The notes beneath the pieces are model-generated. The model saw nothing but the letters and a program-made list of their open reading frames with translations. It had not been told where the DNA came from and ran no database searches. A stretch of 61,822 nt of DNA from SAR324 cluster bacterium REDSEA-S27_B3 (GTDB lineage Bacteria > SAR324 > NAC60-12): the NCBI GenBank assembly GCA_001627865.1, contig LUQO01000044.1, positions 1-61,822 of the forward strand, read 5' to 3'. Below are positions 28,820 to 37,795 of the stretch, in pieces (the first letter of the stretch is position 1; every line of letters begins with the position of its first letter). The position numbers and the translations under genes are program-made.

Positions 28820-29611
28820 TCATTTATTTCTGGACTGCTCAGCCAAAAAAGCCAAACCGATCACCTCGTAGGTCAGTGATAAAGGCAGAAACAGCCAGCC
28901 GATAAAGGGGATAAAAGCAAGAATGGTCGGCAGCCAGCCTATGCGAATCGGCAGCCAGCGCCATTTCCCACGAAGTTCCAGCGCTTCATCAGGATCAGTT
29001 AAACTGTCCGTATAAGCGATGATGCTTTCTCTTCCCAGCAGATGTGATTCGAGCACAAAAACAAGCATTATCCCTATCACCGGAATCAATCCCACAAACA
29101 GCAGCAGCACAGGAAACAAACACGACCTGAGGGCTTCATTAAAAATATATTTCATATCAGCCCACCATTCTTTCAGCGAAAAAGGACGCTCTTCAATTTC
29201 CCTGAAATGCTGAATTATCCGCTTAACTAAACCCTGATGCCAGAGGCTGACCAGTGACACAGAAAAACGCAAGGCCACCACTGCAAAAGCAGCTGCAACA
29301 GTCAGCTGGATACTCCACAATAACACAGCTCCTGCAGCGGCCCAAAAACCATCGCCTCCCCCAAAAAGCCAGTTTATAAACGGGTTGAGCAGCAGGTAAT
29401 AAAATAGCCCGTTCAACAGAAGTACAGCGCCGAAAAAAATCAGATAATTTAACAGCACACCCCTGAACACCAAACCCCGCAGACCATTAATTTCTGACAT
29501 AGCCTGATGTCCGGCACGGAAAACTTCGATTGCTCCAGTCCCGGAAAGTGTTACTTCGCCTTGCAAATTTGATCCGTCCAATTGCTCCTGCCTGTAAGAT
29601 GAAGAATGCAT
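28820..29611 (-). CDS. EI24-family multi-pass membrane protein
   Basis: This 263-residue integral membrane protein belongs to the EI24/CysZ-like group. Hydrophobic segments are visible at about 50-75, 90-120, 165-190 and 225-250. The typical loops LWHQGLVKRIIQHFREIEER and RGKWRWLPIRIGWLPT occur between them. E. coli CysZ imports sulfate, but many family members have no known substrate, and no cysteine genes are nearby. The gene is convergent with mak, with adjacent stops. Confidence 0.8.
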   Translation of the reverse strand: MHSSSYRQEQLDGSNLQGEVTLSGTGAIEVFRAGHQAMSEINGLRGLVFRGVLLNYLIFFGAVLLLNGLFYYLLLNPFINWLFGGGDGFWAAAGAVLLWSIQLTVAAAFAVVALRFSVSLVSLWHQGLVKRIIQHFREIEERPFSLKEWWADMKYIFNEALRSCLFPVLLLFVGLIPVIGIMLVFVLESHLLGRESIIAYTDSLTDPDEALELRGKWRWLPIRIGWLPTILAFIPFIGWLFLPLSLTYEVIGLAFLAEQSRNK

Positions 29612-29756
29612 TTCAGTTTATACTATTTAGAGATTTTCTTCCATAACTCGTAGCAAACTAATAACCACATTTGGTATATATATTTTGATCAACACAAAAA
29701 GCATTTAATTTGCATGACCAGTTATTAACAATTACAAAATTTTCCCCAATTCTAAT

Positions 29757-30332
29757 GTGTATTCATTTCTGAAATTCTGCATTGTAGCCTTGATTCTGCT
29801 TTCAGGTAATTCTGCTGCCGCGGAGGAACTTTGGCGGCTGCGTTATTTAGTTCCGTACTCAGCGGAAAATGAAATTACAAGAGGATCCACCAGCAAGGAG
29901 GCGAAGCTAAGCACCTCAGGACACAGCGTTAATTTCGTGTTTGCCAATGGAGTTGGTCTTGGTTACTCGAGAGTAAATTCAATTGGAAGTCTAGACGGTG
30001 TATCATACATATTTAAAAACAACAGCCTTGATTTGTCTTATACAATTGGAAACAGGCTCAGTTTAACTTTAGGCGCAGGACAAATGATCAGAGGCCACAG
30101 TAAATTAAACCAGAGTTCTGTGGAGTATGTCACTGAAAGCATTTCAGGCGAAACAGCATTTTTAATTTTTGGGATACCGTTAATCGGCGGAGAACTGTTG
30201 CTGGGTTACAGGCAAAATAACAGCGAATTTAAGAATTATCAGTGTCAGATGTCCGGGCAATCAGTTATAATTGCTGATTCTGTAAAGCTTGTTTCCGGAC
30301 AGATTAACGCGGGATTCGGATTTCTGTTTTGA
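29757..30332 (+). CDS. Predicted small outer-membrane beta-barrel protein
   Basis: This 191-residue protein starts at GTG and has a signal peptide ending around NSAAAEE (residues 18-24). The rest alternates hydrophobic and polar residues (LDLSYTIGNRLSLTLGAG, INAGFGFLF) and ends in Phe, the usual C-terminal signal for outer-membrane barrels. I do not recognise a named family. It is preceded by an A+T-rich gap and followed by a family A repeat, so it is probably transcribed alone. Confidence 0.72.
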   Translation: MYSFLKFCIVALILLSGNSAAAEELWRLRYLVPYSAENEITRGSTSKEAKLSTSGHSVNFVFANGVGLGYSRVNSIGSLDGVSYIFKNNSLDLSYTIGNRLSLTLGAGQMIRGHSKLNQSSVEYVTESISGETAFLIFGIPLIGGELLLGYRQNNSEFKNYQCQMSGQSVIIADSVKLVSGQINAGFGFLF

Positions 30333-30409
30333 AGATATTGACCTGGGAAATTCCCTCTCTGGTTTGAAAGAGGTGTGTATTCAGAGCAGCATTTTTTCTC
30401 TCTACCTAA

Positions 30410-30474
30410 TGTCCCTCACCCACCGCAAGCGGTCCCCTCCTCTCCCATTGGGAGAGGGTCAGGGTGAGGGGAGG
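30410..30474. repeat. Dispersed palindromic repeat family A, copy 4
   Basis: CCCTCACCCACCGCAAGCGG and a CCTCTCCCATTGGGAGAGG hairpin are followed by GGTGAGGGG, which pairs back with the start. It lies between the barrel gene and the deaminase gene. Confidence 0.8.
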
Positions 30475-30557
30475 ACTTAAGAAAAAAGTAATCAAACTAA
30501 AATTTTCACCCTCAGTTTAAATCATTTATCAGGAAAACCTCATTATTTCAGATTAAC

Positions 30558-31004
30558 ATGCCTGAAATCAATCCGGACTTCATGACACGCGCTCTCGAAC
30601 TGGGAGAGCAAGTATTTAAAAAAACCGGCGATAATCCCTGGGTGGGGTGCGTGATTGTGAGGGATGGCAAAGTTCTGGGCGAAGGTCACACACAATCATC
30701 CGGAATCCCGCATGCTGAAGCTGAAGCAATCCGCAGCGCTGAGTCACAGGGCCACTCTCTCAGCGGATCAATACTTTACAGTACAGTGGAACCCTGTTCT
30801 TTCCACGGCAGAAGTCCTTCATGCGCGGAAACAATTATTGAAAAAAATATCTCACATGTTGTGATTGCAATTAGAGATCCGCATCCAAAAGTAAACGGTG
30901 AAGGAATAAGGCTCCTCCGGCAGGCAGGAATTACCGTAACAGAAGGTATTCAGGCAGAAGCGGTGCGTGTTTCATTGAAGGACTGGCTACAGGGTTACGA
31001 ATGA
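30558..31004 (+). CDS. Stand-alone RibD-type pyrimidine deaminase
   Basis: This 148-residue zinc deaminase corresponds to the N-terminal half of RibD. RibD deaminates the 2,5-diamino pyrimidinone intermediate of riboflavin synthesis. Key blocks are NPWVGCVIVRDG (about 26-37), the zinc/catalytic HAEAEAI (about 52-58) and EPCSFHGRSPSCAETI (about 78-93). The C-terminal reductase domain is absent; the protein stops cleanly with a 4-base ATGA overlap to the Nudix gene. Either a separate reductase exists elsewhere, or this is a paralogue with another substrate. Confidence 0.9.
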   Translation: MPEINPDFMTRALELGEQVFKKTGDNPWVGCVIVRDGKVLGEGHTQSSGIPHAEAEAIRSAESQGHSLSGSILYSTVEPCSFHGRSPSCAETIIEKNISHVVIAIRDPHPKVNGEGIRLLRQAGITVTEGIQAEAVRVSLKDWLQGYE

Positions 31005-31438
31005 GCCGGGAAAAAAGAGAATATCCAGAGCGGCCGTATGTAGGAGTCGGCATTGTTGTTTTCCGTGATGACAAGGTGCTGCTGATACAGCGAAACAAAG
31101 AACCGAATAAAGGCAAGTGGAGCATCCCCGGAGGCTTGCAACTGCTGGGAGAAACTGCAGCACAGGCGGCGCACAGGGAATTGCTTGAGGAGACCGGAAT
31201 CAAAGTTGACCAGCTTTCGCTGGTGGATGTGGTGGACGCGATCATTCCTGACGAGCAGGAGAAAATACAATACCATTACACACTGGTGGATTACCAGGGT
31301 CGATGGCAGTCAGGAGAGTGCCGTCCCGGTGATGACGCAAAAGACGTGAGGTGGGTTGATTTGAACAAACTGGATTCATATTCACTACTGGAGAAAACCA
31401 GAAACATAATTTTCAAAGCAGCGGGCAAATATGTATAA
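31001..31438 (+). CDS. Nudix hydrolase
   Basis: This 145-residue Nudix enzyme hydrolyses a nucleoside diphosphate linked to another moiety. The Nudix box GGLQLLGETAAQAAHREL followed by LEETGI is complete, with the REL.EE.G core, near residues 45-68. The pattern WSIPGG before it and WVDLNKLDSYSLL at the end resemble ADP-ribose or nucleotide-sugar pyrophosphatases. Translational coupling to the RibD-type deaminase suggests both act on related pyrimidine or pterin intermediates. That link is inference. Confidence 0.92.
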   Translation: MSREKREYPERPYVGVGIVVFRDDKVLLIQRNKEPNKGKWSIPGGLQLLGETAAQAAHRELLEETGIKVDQLSLVDVVDAIIPDEQEKIQYHYTLVDYQGRWQSGECRPGDDAKDVRWVDLNKLDSYSLLEKTRNIIFKAAGKYV

Positions 31439-31501
31439 AAGGCGATGGTACAAAAATGATGCAGATACTCACTTTTCCTGAACCAGTCAATCACCTGAAG
31501 A

Positions 31502-32437
31502 TCACGCCTGAACTTCTGTGTCCTGTTTATTTCGTTTCCGTAATCCTTCATCTTCCCAGGTCAGAAAGCGTCTGCCGATCACATCCCCTGTGTCCTGGAC
31601 AGCAATAAAGGCGTCCGGATCAGTATCAAACAAATACTCTTTCAGCCGTCCCAGTTCCATCAGATTTATGACAGTATAAATCACACGTTTTTCCGCATGG
31701 TCATATCCTCCGGAAGCATGAAAATAAGTAAATCCGCGGTCCAGTTTTTGTAGAATTTTCTCCGCCACTGCCTCCGGCCTTGAGGAAATGATAAATACCG
31801 ATTTACGCTGGGAAAATCCGATCAGCCCTTTTTGCATGCTCCAGGTGAACACATACATGAAAACTCCTGTAAACAGAGCTGACTCAAGGTCATACAGGAT
31901 CGCGTTACCGACAATAACAATAAAGTTGACTGCATTAAACAAATAACCGATTGGAATTTCGAATCGTTTTTTTAACACAGTTCCCAATATATCCAGCCCG
32001 CCGACTGACCCTCCTAGCCGCAGGTACAATCCGGTAGAAAATCCTGACAGTACACCGCCGAAGATTGCCGCAATCATTGGATCCTCAATGGGAATATAGG
32101 CACCCTCGGTGAGCTTCAGACTTGCCGAGTACATACTCATGCCGATTAATGAAGTCAACATATATTTAACAGAAAACTCCCGATAACCCACAAAAAATAT
32201 TGGTATGTTCAGCAGAATAATCAACAGGCTTAGTGATATATAATCACTGATGTAGTCGTAGAAGAATAATGTAATCCCTGTCAGTCCAGCAGCAAAAAAA
32301 TGCTGCGGGATCAAAATACCATTCACAACAAAACTGAACGCAATACACCCCAGCATTAACATCAGCAGCATATACCAGTATTTCACTGTACGCAGAGAAC
32401 GTAAAAAATCTTGAAAATCTTCCTGTATTTGACTCAT
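31502..32437 (-). CDS. YitT-family membrane protein (DUF161 plus DUF2179)
   Basis: This 311-residue protein has five to six membrane helices in its first 210 residues. FVVNGILIPQHFFAAGLTGI and LRLGGSVGGLDILGTVL are typical of YitT. A soluble C-terminal DUF2179 domain follows (VFIISSRPEAVAEKILQKL, then RGFTYFHASGGY). Its function is unknown; transport has been suggested for the family. It is downstream of the cold-shock gene but separated by a strong terminator. Confidence 0.88.
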   Translation of the reverse strand: MSQIQEDFQDFLRSLRTVKYWYMLLMLMLGCIAFSFVVNGILIPQHFFAAGLTGITLFFYDYISDYISLSLLIILLNIPIFFVGYREFSVKYMLTSLIGMSMYSASLKLTEGAYIPIEDPMIAAIFGGVLSGFSTGLYLRLGGSVGGLDILGTVLKKRFEIPIGYLFNAVNFIVIVGNAILYDLESALFTGVFMYVFTWSMQKGLIGFSQRKSVFIISSRPEAVAEKILQKLDRGFTYFHASGGYDHAEKRVIYTVINLMELGRLKEYLFDTDPDAFIAVQDTGDVIGRRFLTWEDEGLRKRNKQDTEVQA

Positions 32438-32473
32438 TTAAATCCCAATTCAACAGCTATGATAAAAAAAAGC

Positions 32474-32519
32474 GCAAAAAAAAACGGGATACCCGCAATT
32501 GCAGCCATCCCGTTTTTTA
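32474..32519 (-). terminator. Intrinsic terminator of the cold-shock gene
   Basis: AACGGGAT (32483-32490) pairs with ATCCCGTT (32507-32514) around a loop that contains GCAATTGC. Runs of A on the left and T on the right make it usable from both strands. It lies 20 bases past the cold-shock stop. Confidence 0.85.
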
Positions 32520-32538
32520 CGTTTTATTCTAAACTGAA

Positions 32539-32733
32539 TTATGAAGCAGTTTGAACACTTACCGCACAAGGGCCTTTTTGCCCCTCTCCAATTTCGAACT
32601 CCACGGTTTCTCCTTCTCTGAGATATCCACCGCGGACCTCAGAATGGTGTACGAACAGGTCTTTACCGGACTCTTGTTCGATGAATCCGTAACCTTTGCG
32701 TTCGTTGAACCATTTTACTTTACCTGTTGCCAT
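32539..32733 (-). CDS. Cold-shock protein (CspA family)
   Basis: This 64-residue single cold-shock domain binds single-stranded nucleic acid. RNP1 is KGYGFIEQ (about 13-20) and RNP2 is DLFVHHSEV (about 25-33). The start GTVKWFN-type motif appears as [16 protein letters not shown]. Length is normal. It is monocistronic, with a terminator after it and a terminator-like hairpin just before it. Confidence 0.96.
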   Translation of the reverse strand: MATGKVKWFNERKGYGFIEQESGKDLFVHHSEVRGGYLREGETVEFEIGEGQKGPCAVSVQTAS

Positions 32734-32753
32734 TATGACCTTATATTTAAATT

Positions 32754-32778
32754 AAAAAAACTCTTCTGAATTGAAGAG
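32754..32778 (-). terminator. Terminator-like hairpin directly upstream of the cold-shock gene
   Basis: On the minus strand, CTCTTC and GAAGAG flank the loop AATTCA and are followed by seven T. It ends about 20 bases before the cold-shock ATG. It can end transcripts from the ABC exporter gene. If the promoter at 32790-32817 is real, it also lies inside the cold-shock 5' leader. Confidence 0.65.
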
Positions 32779-32789
32779 GGAATATATCA

Positions 32790-32817
32790 ATTATGACAGT
32801 ATGATAAAGAAAAGCAA
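32790..32817 (-). promoter_or_regulatory. Candidate sigma-70 promoter for the cold-shock gene
   Basis: On the minus strand TTGCTT and CATAAT are spaced by 16 bases, placing the transcript start just before the hairpin at 32754-32778. The -10 matches consensus at five of six positions and the -35 is weaker. Confidence 0.4.
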
Positions 32818-32855
32818 GTAAATTTAAAGAGATTGCAAATATTGTGTAGAACTTT

Positions 32856-34655
32856 TTATTTCGCAGTTAAAGCAGCCGGCTCTGTTTCTGTGGACAGCGT
32901 TTCGATTAATCCCGCGTAAACACCGCTTTGCTGTATCAGCTTCGTGTGAGATCCTCGCTCTATAATTTTCCCGGCCTCCATCACCAATATCAAATCAGAA
33001 TTTCGGATCGTACTCAGTCGATGTGCGATTGCAATCACGGTTTTATCTTGAAAAATACGTTCAATTGCTTTCTGTATAAGGTTCTCTGTCACAGAATCCA
33101 CAGAGCTTGTTGCTTCATCAAGCAATATTAAATCACTTTCTCCAGCCAGGGCCCGTGCGAAAACAATCAGGCGTCCCTGCCCCTCAGAAACGTTTTTACC
33201 TCCTTCAAGCAATTTAAAGTCATATTCTTCCGGAAGCTGCTCAATAAATGAATTCGCGTAAACATATCTTGATGCCTCCCTGATTTTGTCCAGCGATACT
33301 TCCGGACGGTTCAAGGCGATGTTGAAGCTGATGCTTTCTTCAAACAAATATGATTCCTGCTGCATCAGAGCAATCATACTTTGCAGATGTTTGCGTGAAA
33401 TGTCGCTCAGCTCCACTCCATTTATTGTGATTGATCCCTGATAACGGGTGTAAATCCTATTAAGAACGCGTACAATTGTTGATTTGCCTGATCCTGTTGC
33501 ACCGACTATTGCCACGCGATCTCCTTTTTTAACTTTAAATGACACACCCTGCAGAACCCATGGTCCGTTTTCTGTGTATCGGAAGTGTACATCTTCAAAC
33601 CGCAGTTCTTCAAATTTCTGGAGACGTTTTGCCTGTTCCTGTTCAGAATATTTTCCTGAAGCCAACTCTGTATCCTGATCTTCGGGCAGTTCACGAAATA
33701 ATTTGTCGATATTTTCCAGTGAGGAAAGTGAACGCTGAAAAACAGAAATCTGCTGAGTAAATTCCCGAATCGGCACAAAAATACGGTTCAGAGTGTTGAT
33801 GAATCCCACCAGAACCCCAATTGAAACAATTCCCGCCAGTATCTGCTGTGAACCATACCAGATCATCAAGGCAAGCGCGATTGAGGTGATACCTTCAATC
33901 ACAGAATAAAGCGCCGCATCATAAAAATTTGAATGAGACTGTGCCTTAAAGAAGTGCCTTGTTTTTGTTTCAAATTGGTTCTGAACTTTTCTCTCTGCCG
34001 CATACAGCTGAATAGTTTTCACTCCATTCAGACATTCCTGCAAATAACCTGTTGCGTTCGCGAGCGCCTCACGCGTGAGGTTGTAATAATGCCGCAAACG
34101 CAGACGCAGGAATTTGCTGACAAAATATATCGGAGGCAAAATAAGCATCACCACAAGTGTGAGCTTCCAGCTCAGAGTGATTAAAAGTATCAGCAGAGCA
34201 ATTGTTTTGAGAAAGTCCGTGAACAGCGAAAGCACACCGATTGCCAGGGAATCATTGAGCGCTTCCATGTCACTTGTGAGCCGTGTCAGAACCACGCCGA
34301 TTGGAGAGCGGTCAAAGAAGGAACGGGGCATGGAAAGAATATGCGCGTAGAGATCACTGCGCATTGCGCTGATGGCCAGCTGTCCGGTTTTCTGGAGGGT
34401 AAATGTATAAATTGAATCCGAGAAATAACCGACAGCAACTGCACCGGTCATTAAGGCCACCATCTCCATCAAACCATCCAAATCACCAGGAACTACATGA
34501 TCGTCTATGATTCGGATGATAAACCAGGGGAGCAATAAAGTTGCGGCTATTGAAAAAGGAACAGTGGCAGCACCCAGCGCGACATTTTTCCAGTGCGGAC
34601 GCACATAAACGAGGAAACGCTGAAATAATTGCCAGTCGCTGATTTCTTTGTTCAA
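32856..34655 (-). CDS. ABC exporter half-transporter (MsbA/MdlB-like)
   Basis: This 599-residue protein has an N-terminal six-helix exporter domain (about 1-330) and a C-terminal ATPase. Walker A is GATGSGKST near 383-391. The Q-loop is ALMQQESYLFEESI and Walker B is DLILLDEATSSVDS. The His switch is in AIAHRLSTIRNSD. The signature loop reads VSEGQ instead of LSGGQ, a mild deviation seen in some exporters. It probably works as a homodimer exporting a lipid or drug; the substrate is not evident. It lies 48 bases after the aminotransferase gene in the same direction. Confidence 0.93.
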   Translation of the reverse strand: MNKEISDWQLFQRFLVYVRPHWKNVALGAATVPFSIAATLLLPWFIIRIIDDHVVPGDLDGLMEMVALMTGAVAVGYFSDSIYTFTLQKTGQLAISAMRSDLYAHILSMPRSFFDRSPIGVVLTRLTSDMEALNDSLAIGVLSLFTDFLKTIALLILLITLSWKLTLVVMLILPPIYFVSKFLRLRLRHYYNLTREALANATGYLQECLNGVKTIQLYAAERKVQNQFETKTRHFFKAQSHSNFYDAALYSVIEGITSIALALMIWYGSQQILAGIVSIGVLVGFINTLNRIFVPIREFTQQISVFQRSLSSLENIDKLFRELPEDQDTELASGKYSEQEQAKRLQKFEELRFEDVHFRYTENGPWVLQGVSFKVKKGDRVAIVGATGSGKSTIVRVLNRIYTRYQGSITINGVELSDISRKHLQSMIALMQQESYLFEESISFNIALNRPEVSLDKIREASRYVYANSFIEQLPEEYDFKLLEGGKNVSEGQGRLIVFARALAGESDLILLDEATSSVDSVTENLIQKAIERIFQDKTVIAIAHRLSTIRNSDLILVMEAGKIIERGSHTKLIQQSGVYAGLIETLSTETEPAALTAK

Positions 34656-34703
34656 GGTTAAAACTGGATCAGGATGTGTGAAGTGAAAGGATTTTATTTT
34701 GTT

Positions 34704-35987
34704 TTACAGGCGTGCACGTACAGAGGCTAACTGTACGCAGGTCACGAAAACCTTCATTGCCTGGTCCAAATCTTCAACAACCGGAAAAGTTGGAGCCAGC
34801 CTGATATTTTTATCTTCCGGATCATTGCCATAAGGAAAAGTAGCGCCTGCCGGAGTAAGCTTTACGCCGGCCTCTCCTGCAAGCCGGATTATTTCTGCGG
34901 CAAGTCCGGGAATTGAATCAAATGAAACAAAATATCCGCCTTCAGGGTTGTGCCAGCTTCCCATTCCCATTCCGCCCAGACCTTCTTCCAGGTGCTCGCG
35001 CACCATGGCAAACTTCGGCCTCAGTATGTTTGCATGTTTATTCATGTGTTCCCTCACACCTTCAAGATTCTTTAAAAAGAGTACATGACGCTGCTGATTC
35101 AGTTTGTTCGGCCCAATGCTCATCACCTCCAGGCGTTTACGGAAATGTTTCAGGTTTTTTTCAGACGTGCCTAAAAATGAAATCCCTGCACCTGCACAGG
35201 TAATTTTTGAAGTGGAGGCGGTTAAAATCAAATTATGTTCAGTGCCATGTTTGCGGCAAAAATCCATCACATTTTCCAGCTTTACAGGGTTCTCAAAAAG
35301 GTCGTGCATTACATAGGCGTTGTCCCACATCACCCTGAAATTCGGTCCAGCGATTTTGCCCAGCGCCGCGATCCTCTCCACCACTTGATCAGAATAAATG
35401 CATCCGGTGGGATTGGAGTATTTAGGAACACACCACATGCCTTTGATTTTTTTATCATTTCGTACCAAATCTTCCACTGCGTCCATATCCGGACCATCAT
35501 CAAGCATCTTTACATTAACCATCCGGATGCCTAATTCCTCACAAATGCCAAAATGACGATCGTATCCGGGAACAGGTGTAAGGAATTTTACTTCACCTTC
35601 CCTGGCCCAGGCCGTGTCCATGCCTTGTGAACCATGATAAAAAGCATGAAGCATATAAAGATACATCAGCGCTAAACTGCTGTTATCCTGACAAATTACT
35701 TCAGTTTCAGGAAGACCAAGCATTTCCCCGCCAAGTTTTCGGGCTTCAGAAATTCCGTCAATTCCTCCATAATTCCTTAGATCAGTCCCATTTGCGGAGA
35801 TCATTTTATCTTTCAGCAGTCCTTCCATTTCATCAGCAAGGTTCAGCTGTTCTGTTCCAGGCTTGCCGCGTGTGAGGTCCAGCTTTAATCCATCGTCCTG
35901 ATATTCCCTGTACTGCAGCGCGAGTTTTTGTTCCCAGTTTTTCAGTTCCAATATTGATGCGTTTTCAAGATTCATTAGTAATTCCAT
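34704..35987 (-). CDS. Aspartate aminotransferase-like PLP enzyme (AspC type of Mycobacterium Rv3722c group)
   Basis: This 427-residue class I-fold aminotransferase probably transfers the amino group between glutamate and aspartate. Features are LDLTRGKPGTEQLNLADEM (substrate arm), PVPGYDRHF, and CVPKYSNPTGCIYSDQVVER. The PLP-binding Lys is in TASTSKITCAGAG (about 263). NPEGGYFVSFDSIPG and RLAPTFPVVEDLDQAMKVF close the protein. This combination marks the group formerly read as MocR-like aminotransferases. An in-frame ATG four codons downstream is an alternative start. Confidence 0.85.
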   Translation of the reverse strand: MELLMNLENASILELKNWEQKLALQYREYQDDGLKLDLTRGKPGTEQLNLADEMEGLLKDKMISANGTDLRNYGGIDGISEARKLGGEMLGLPETEVICQDNSSLALMYLYMLHAFYHGSQGMDTAWAREGEVKFLTPVPGYDRHFGICEELGIRMVNVKMLDDGPDMDAVEDLVRNDKKIKGMWCVPKYSNPTGCIYSDQVVERIAALGKIAGPNFRVMWDNAYVMHDLFENPVKLENVMDFCRKHGTEHNLILTASTSKITCAGAGISFLGTSEKNLKHFRKRLEVMSIGPNKLNQQRHVLFLKNLEGVREHMNKHANILRPKFAMVREHLEEGLGGMGMGSWHNPEGGYFVSFDSIPGLAAEIIRLAGEAGVKLTPAGATFPYGNDPEDKNIRLAPTFPVVEDLDQAMKVFVTCVQLASVRARL

Positions 35988-36091
35988 TAATGTTCAAGTT
36001 TCATCAGACATTATCTGTTTCAGACTTCCAACAGTCAATCCTGAATGTTTTGGCATTCATTGTGATGTTTAAGCGTTAATATAGTTGATAG

Positions 36092-36949
36092 TCACTGAGA
36101 CCAGTCAATTATTATTTTGCAAAAGTCACCTCCTTCTCCCAGGAAATCATCAACAACACTGAAATGATTTTTTCCTTCTACCGGCATATATTTGGCGTCA
36201 ATTCCATGTTTTTGCAGAAAGGCGGCATAAATTTCAGATTGTCGATGAAATTCACCTGACTCTTCATCACCAACCGCCACAACAACAGGTGCATTGCAGG
36301 CAGGTTTAAGCAGCACAGGACTGTTGCGCTGAACCTGCTCCGTGGTCAGTCGCAATTTCGGCTGCAGCCATGAATGCGGAAATGGCGCCAGATCAAAAAG
36401 TCCGCTGATCGGCAGAAATCCTTTGATCAAATTCTGAGGAAGTCCGTAATCATTTCCCCACGAAACAGACATCATCATGCCTGCCAGGTGTCCTCCTGCT
36501 GAATGTCCTGATACAGTAATTTTATCCGGGTTTCCACCAAAAGATTCCGCATTGTTGTAAGTCCAGGCCACCGCCGCACTGGATTGACGCACAATTTCAT
36601 CAATTGTTACTGACGGGCACAATGCGTAATTAACCAGTACAGCAGCAATATCGTTTCGAACAAGTCCTTCTGCCACAAAGGCAAAATCCTTGCTGTAAAA
36701 CGAATGCCAGTATCCGCCATGAAAAAAAATGTGTACCGGGGCCGACTCATTATCCGCGGGGTAAATATCCAGGATTTCTGCTCGCGTTGGACCATAAGCT
36801 ACTCCTGACATGTTTGAATATTCCCTGATTACCCTTTTGCTTTCAGACGAATACCAGTTTACATGCTCTTCAACATTTTCCACCGACAAACGCGGATTGT
36901 ATTCCTGTTCAATTTCCTCTTGAGTGGAGAACGTGTGATACAGTGTCAT
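36092..36949 (-). CDS. Alpha/beta hydrolase, arylformamidase/esterase-like
   Basis: This 285-residue hydrolase has the oxyanion motif HIFFHGGYWHSFYSKDF near 72-88 and the nucleophile elbow VSGHSAGGHLAGM near 145-157, with Ser as nucleophile. The acid is probably in VAVGDEESGEF and the catalytic His in GKNHFSVVDDF. The HGGYW form is typical of kynurenine formamidase-like enzymes. No other tryptophan-catabolic gene is nearby, so the substrate remains open. Confidence 0.85.
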   Translation of the reverse strand: MTLYHTFSTQEEIEQEYNPRLSVENVEEHVNWYSSESKRVIREYSNMSGVAYGPTRAEILDIYPADNESAPVHIFFHGGYWHSFYSKDFAFVAEGLVRNDIAAVLVNYALCPSVTIDEIVRQSSAAVAWTYNNAESFGGNPDKITVSGHSAGGHLAGMMMSVSWGNDYGLPQNLIKGFLPISGLFDLAPFPHSWLQPKLRLTTEQVQRNSPVLLKPACNAPVVVAVGDEESGEFHRQSEIYAAFLQKHGIDAKYMPVEGKNHFSVVDDFLGEGGDFCKIIIDWSQ

Positions 36950-36984
36950 TTAATCTGCTTAATTATGATGGTTTAATAAAAAGC

Positions 36985-37026
36985 TGTCATTCCGGGCTAA
37001 GCGAAGTGCCGTCCCGGAATCCAGGG
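36985..37026. repeat. Dispersed palindrome family B, copy 2
   Basis: TGTCATTCCGGGCTAAGCGA continues to CGTCCCGGAATCCAGGG. This is the reverse orientation of the copy at 4954-4998, with the same CATTCCGGG/CCCGGAATCC arms. Confidence 0.72.
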
Positions 37027-37054
37027 TGTTGCTTTATCATTTACACCCACTTTG

Positions 37055-37122
37055 ACCCTATCCCATGGGGTGAGGGGGGGGACCACGATGCCTGCGCAAG
37101 TCGAAGGTGCGGTGGGTGAGGT
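37055..37122. repeat. Dispersed palindromic repeat family A, copy 5 (reverse orientation)
   Basis: GACCCTATCCCATGGGGTGA is followed by a G-run, CACGATGCCTGCGCAAGTCG and AAGGTGCGGTGGGTGAGGTG. This is the complement of the copy at 21429-21508. It adjoins a family B copy and ends 5 bases before the tsaB stop. Confidence 0.78.
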
Positions 37123-37126
37123 GAGA

Positions 37127-37795
37127 TCACAGCGGTTTTTCCACATCCCGTTTGATATATAAAGGATGCACAGGTTGATCAGGATCGAATGTTCCAGATT
37201 CCAGTACATGTGCTCCAAGGCGGTCCAGAAGCAGTGCGTCCGGAACAGGATAATCCAGCGGCAAACGTTTCAGCTGCTCAAACATCGGCTCCTCTTTGCG
37301 CCGGTCAGGATTAACACGATGCAGTACGACAGGAACATCACTTGAAGTCTCAATAAATTTTTCAAGACTGTTGAGCTGAATCGGAGCCTGTGCAGCAGGC
37401 TGACCGTCAACAATACGGTATTCCGAATGAAATATTTCCCTGCGCGTGCAGTTCAGTAAAACAGGAAAGCTGTCTTTCATGCTGCTGATTTGAGCGGCAA
37501 GCAATTTCAGAGAATCAACCGCCACAACAGGTTTTTTGTGCACCTGCGCGAATGTTTTCACCACCCCCATGGCAATGCGGACACCGGTATATGAACCAGG
37601 ACCACGGTTAACCACATAAGCATCAATTTCTGCCAGGCTTATCTCTGCATTTTTCAGCAAATCATCAATAACACCAAAGATGATTGCTGAATTTTTCCTG
37701 CTACACAGCGAATAGTAATTTGCCATAGGGACACCGTTTCGTGTCAGGCAGATCCCCAGATGTTCAAAAGAAGTATCAACAGAAAGCCTGATCAT
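37127..37795 (-). CDS. tsaB: tRNA threonylcarbamoyladenosine biosynthesis protein TsaB
   Basis: TsaB is the non-catalytic partner of TsaD in making t6A37 of ANN-decoding tRNAs. The ASKHA fold is shown by the N-terminal SVDTSFEHLGICL and the key loop VNRGPGSYTGVRIAMGVVKT (about 63-82). DSLKLLAAQ follows. The 222 residues are typical. The start overlaps the tsaE stop as ATGA. TsaC and TsaD are not in the window. Confidence 0.94.
   Translation of the reverse strand: MIRLSVDTSFEHLGICLTRNGVPMANYYSLCSRKNSAIIFGVIDDLLKNAEISLAEIDAYVVNRGPGSYTGVRIAMGVVKTFAQVHKKPVVAVDSLKLLAAQISSMKDSFPVLLNCTRREIFHSEYRIVDGQPAAQAPIQLNSLEKFIETSSDVPVVLHRVNPDRRKEEPMFEQLKRLPLDYPVPDALLLDRLGAHVLESGTFDPDQPVHPLYIKRDVEKPL

Noticed and set aside
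29757..29775. ATG at 29755 as start of the barrel gene
   Set aside because: That ATG is in another frame and stops after five codons; the GTG at 29757 gives the signal peptide.
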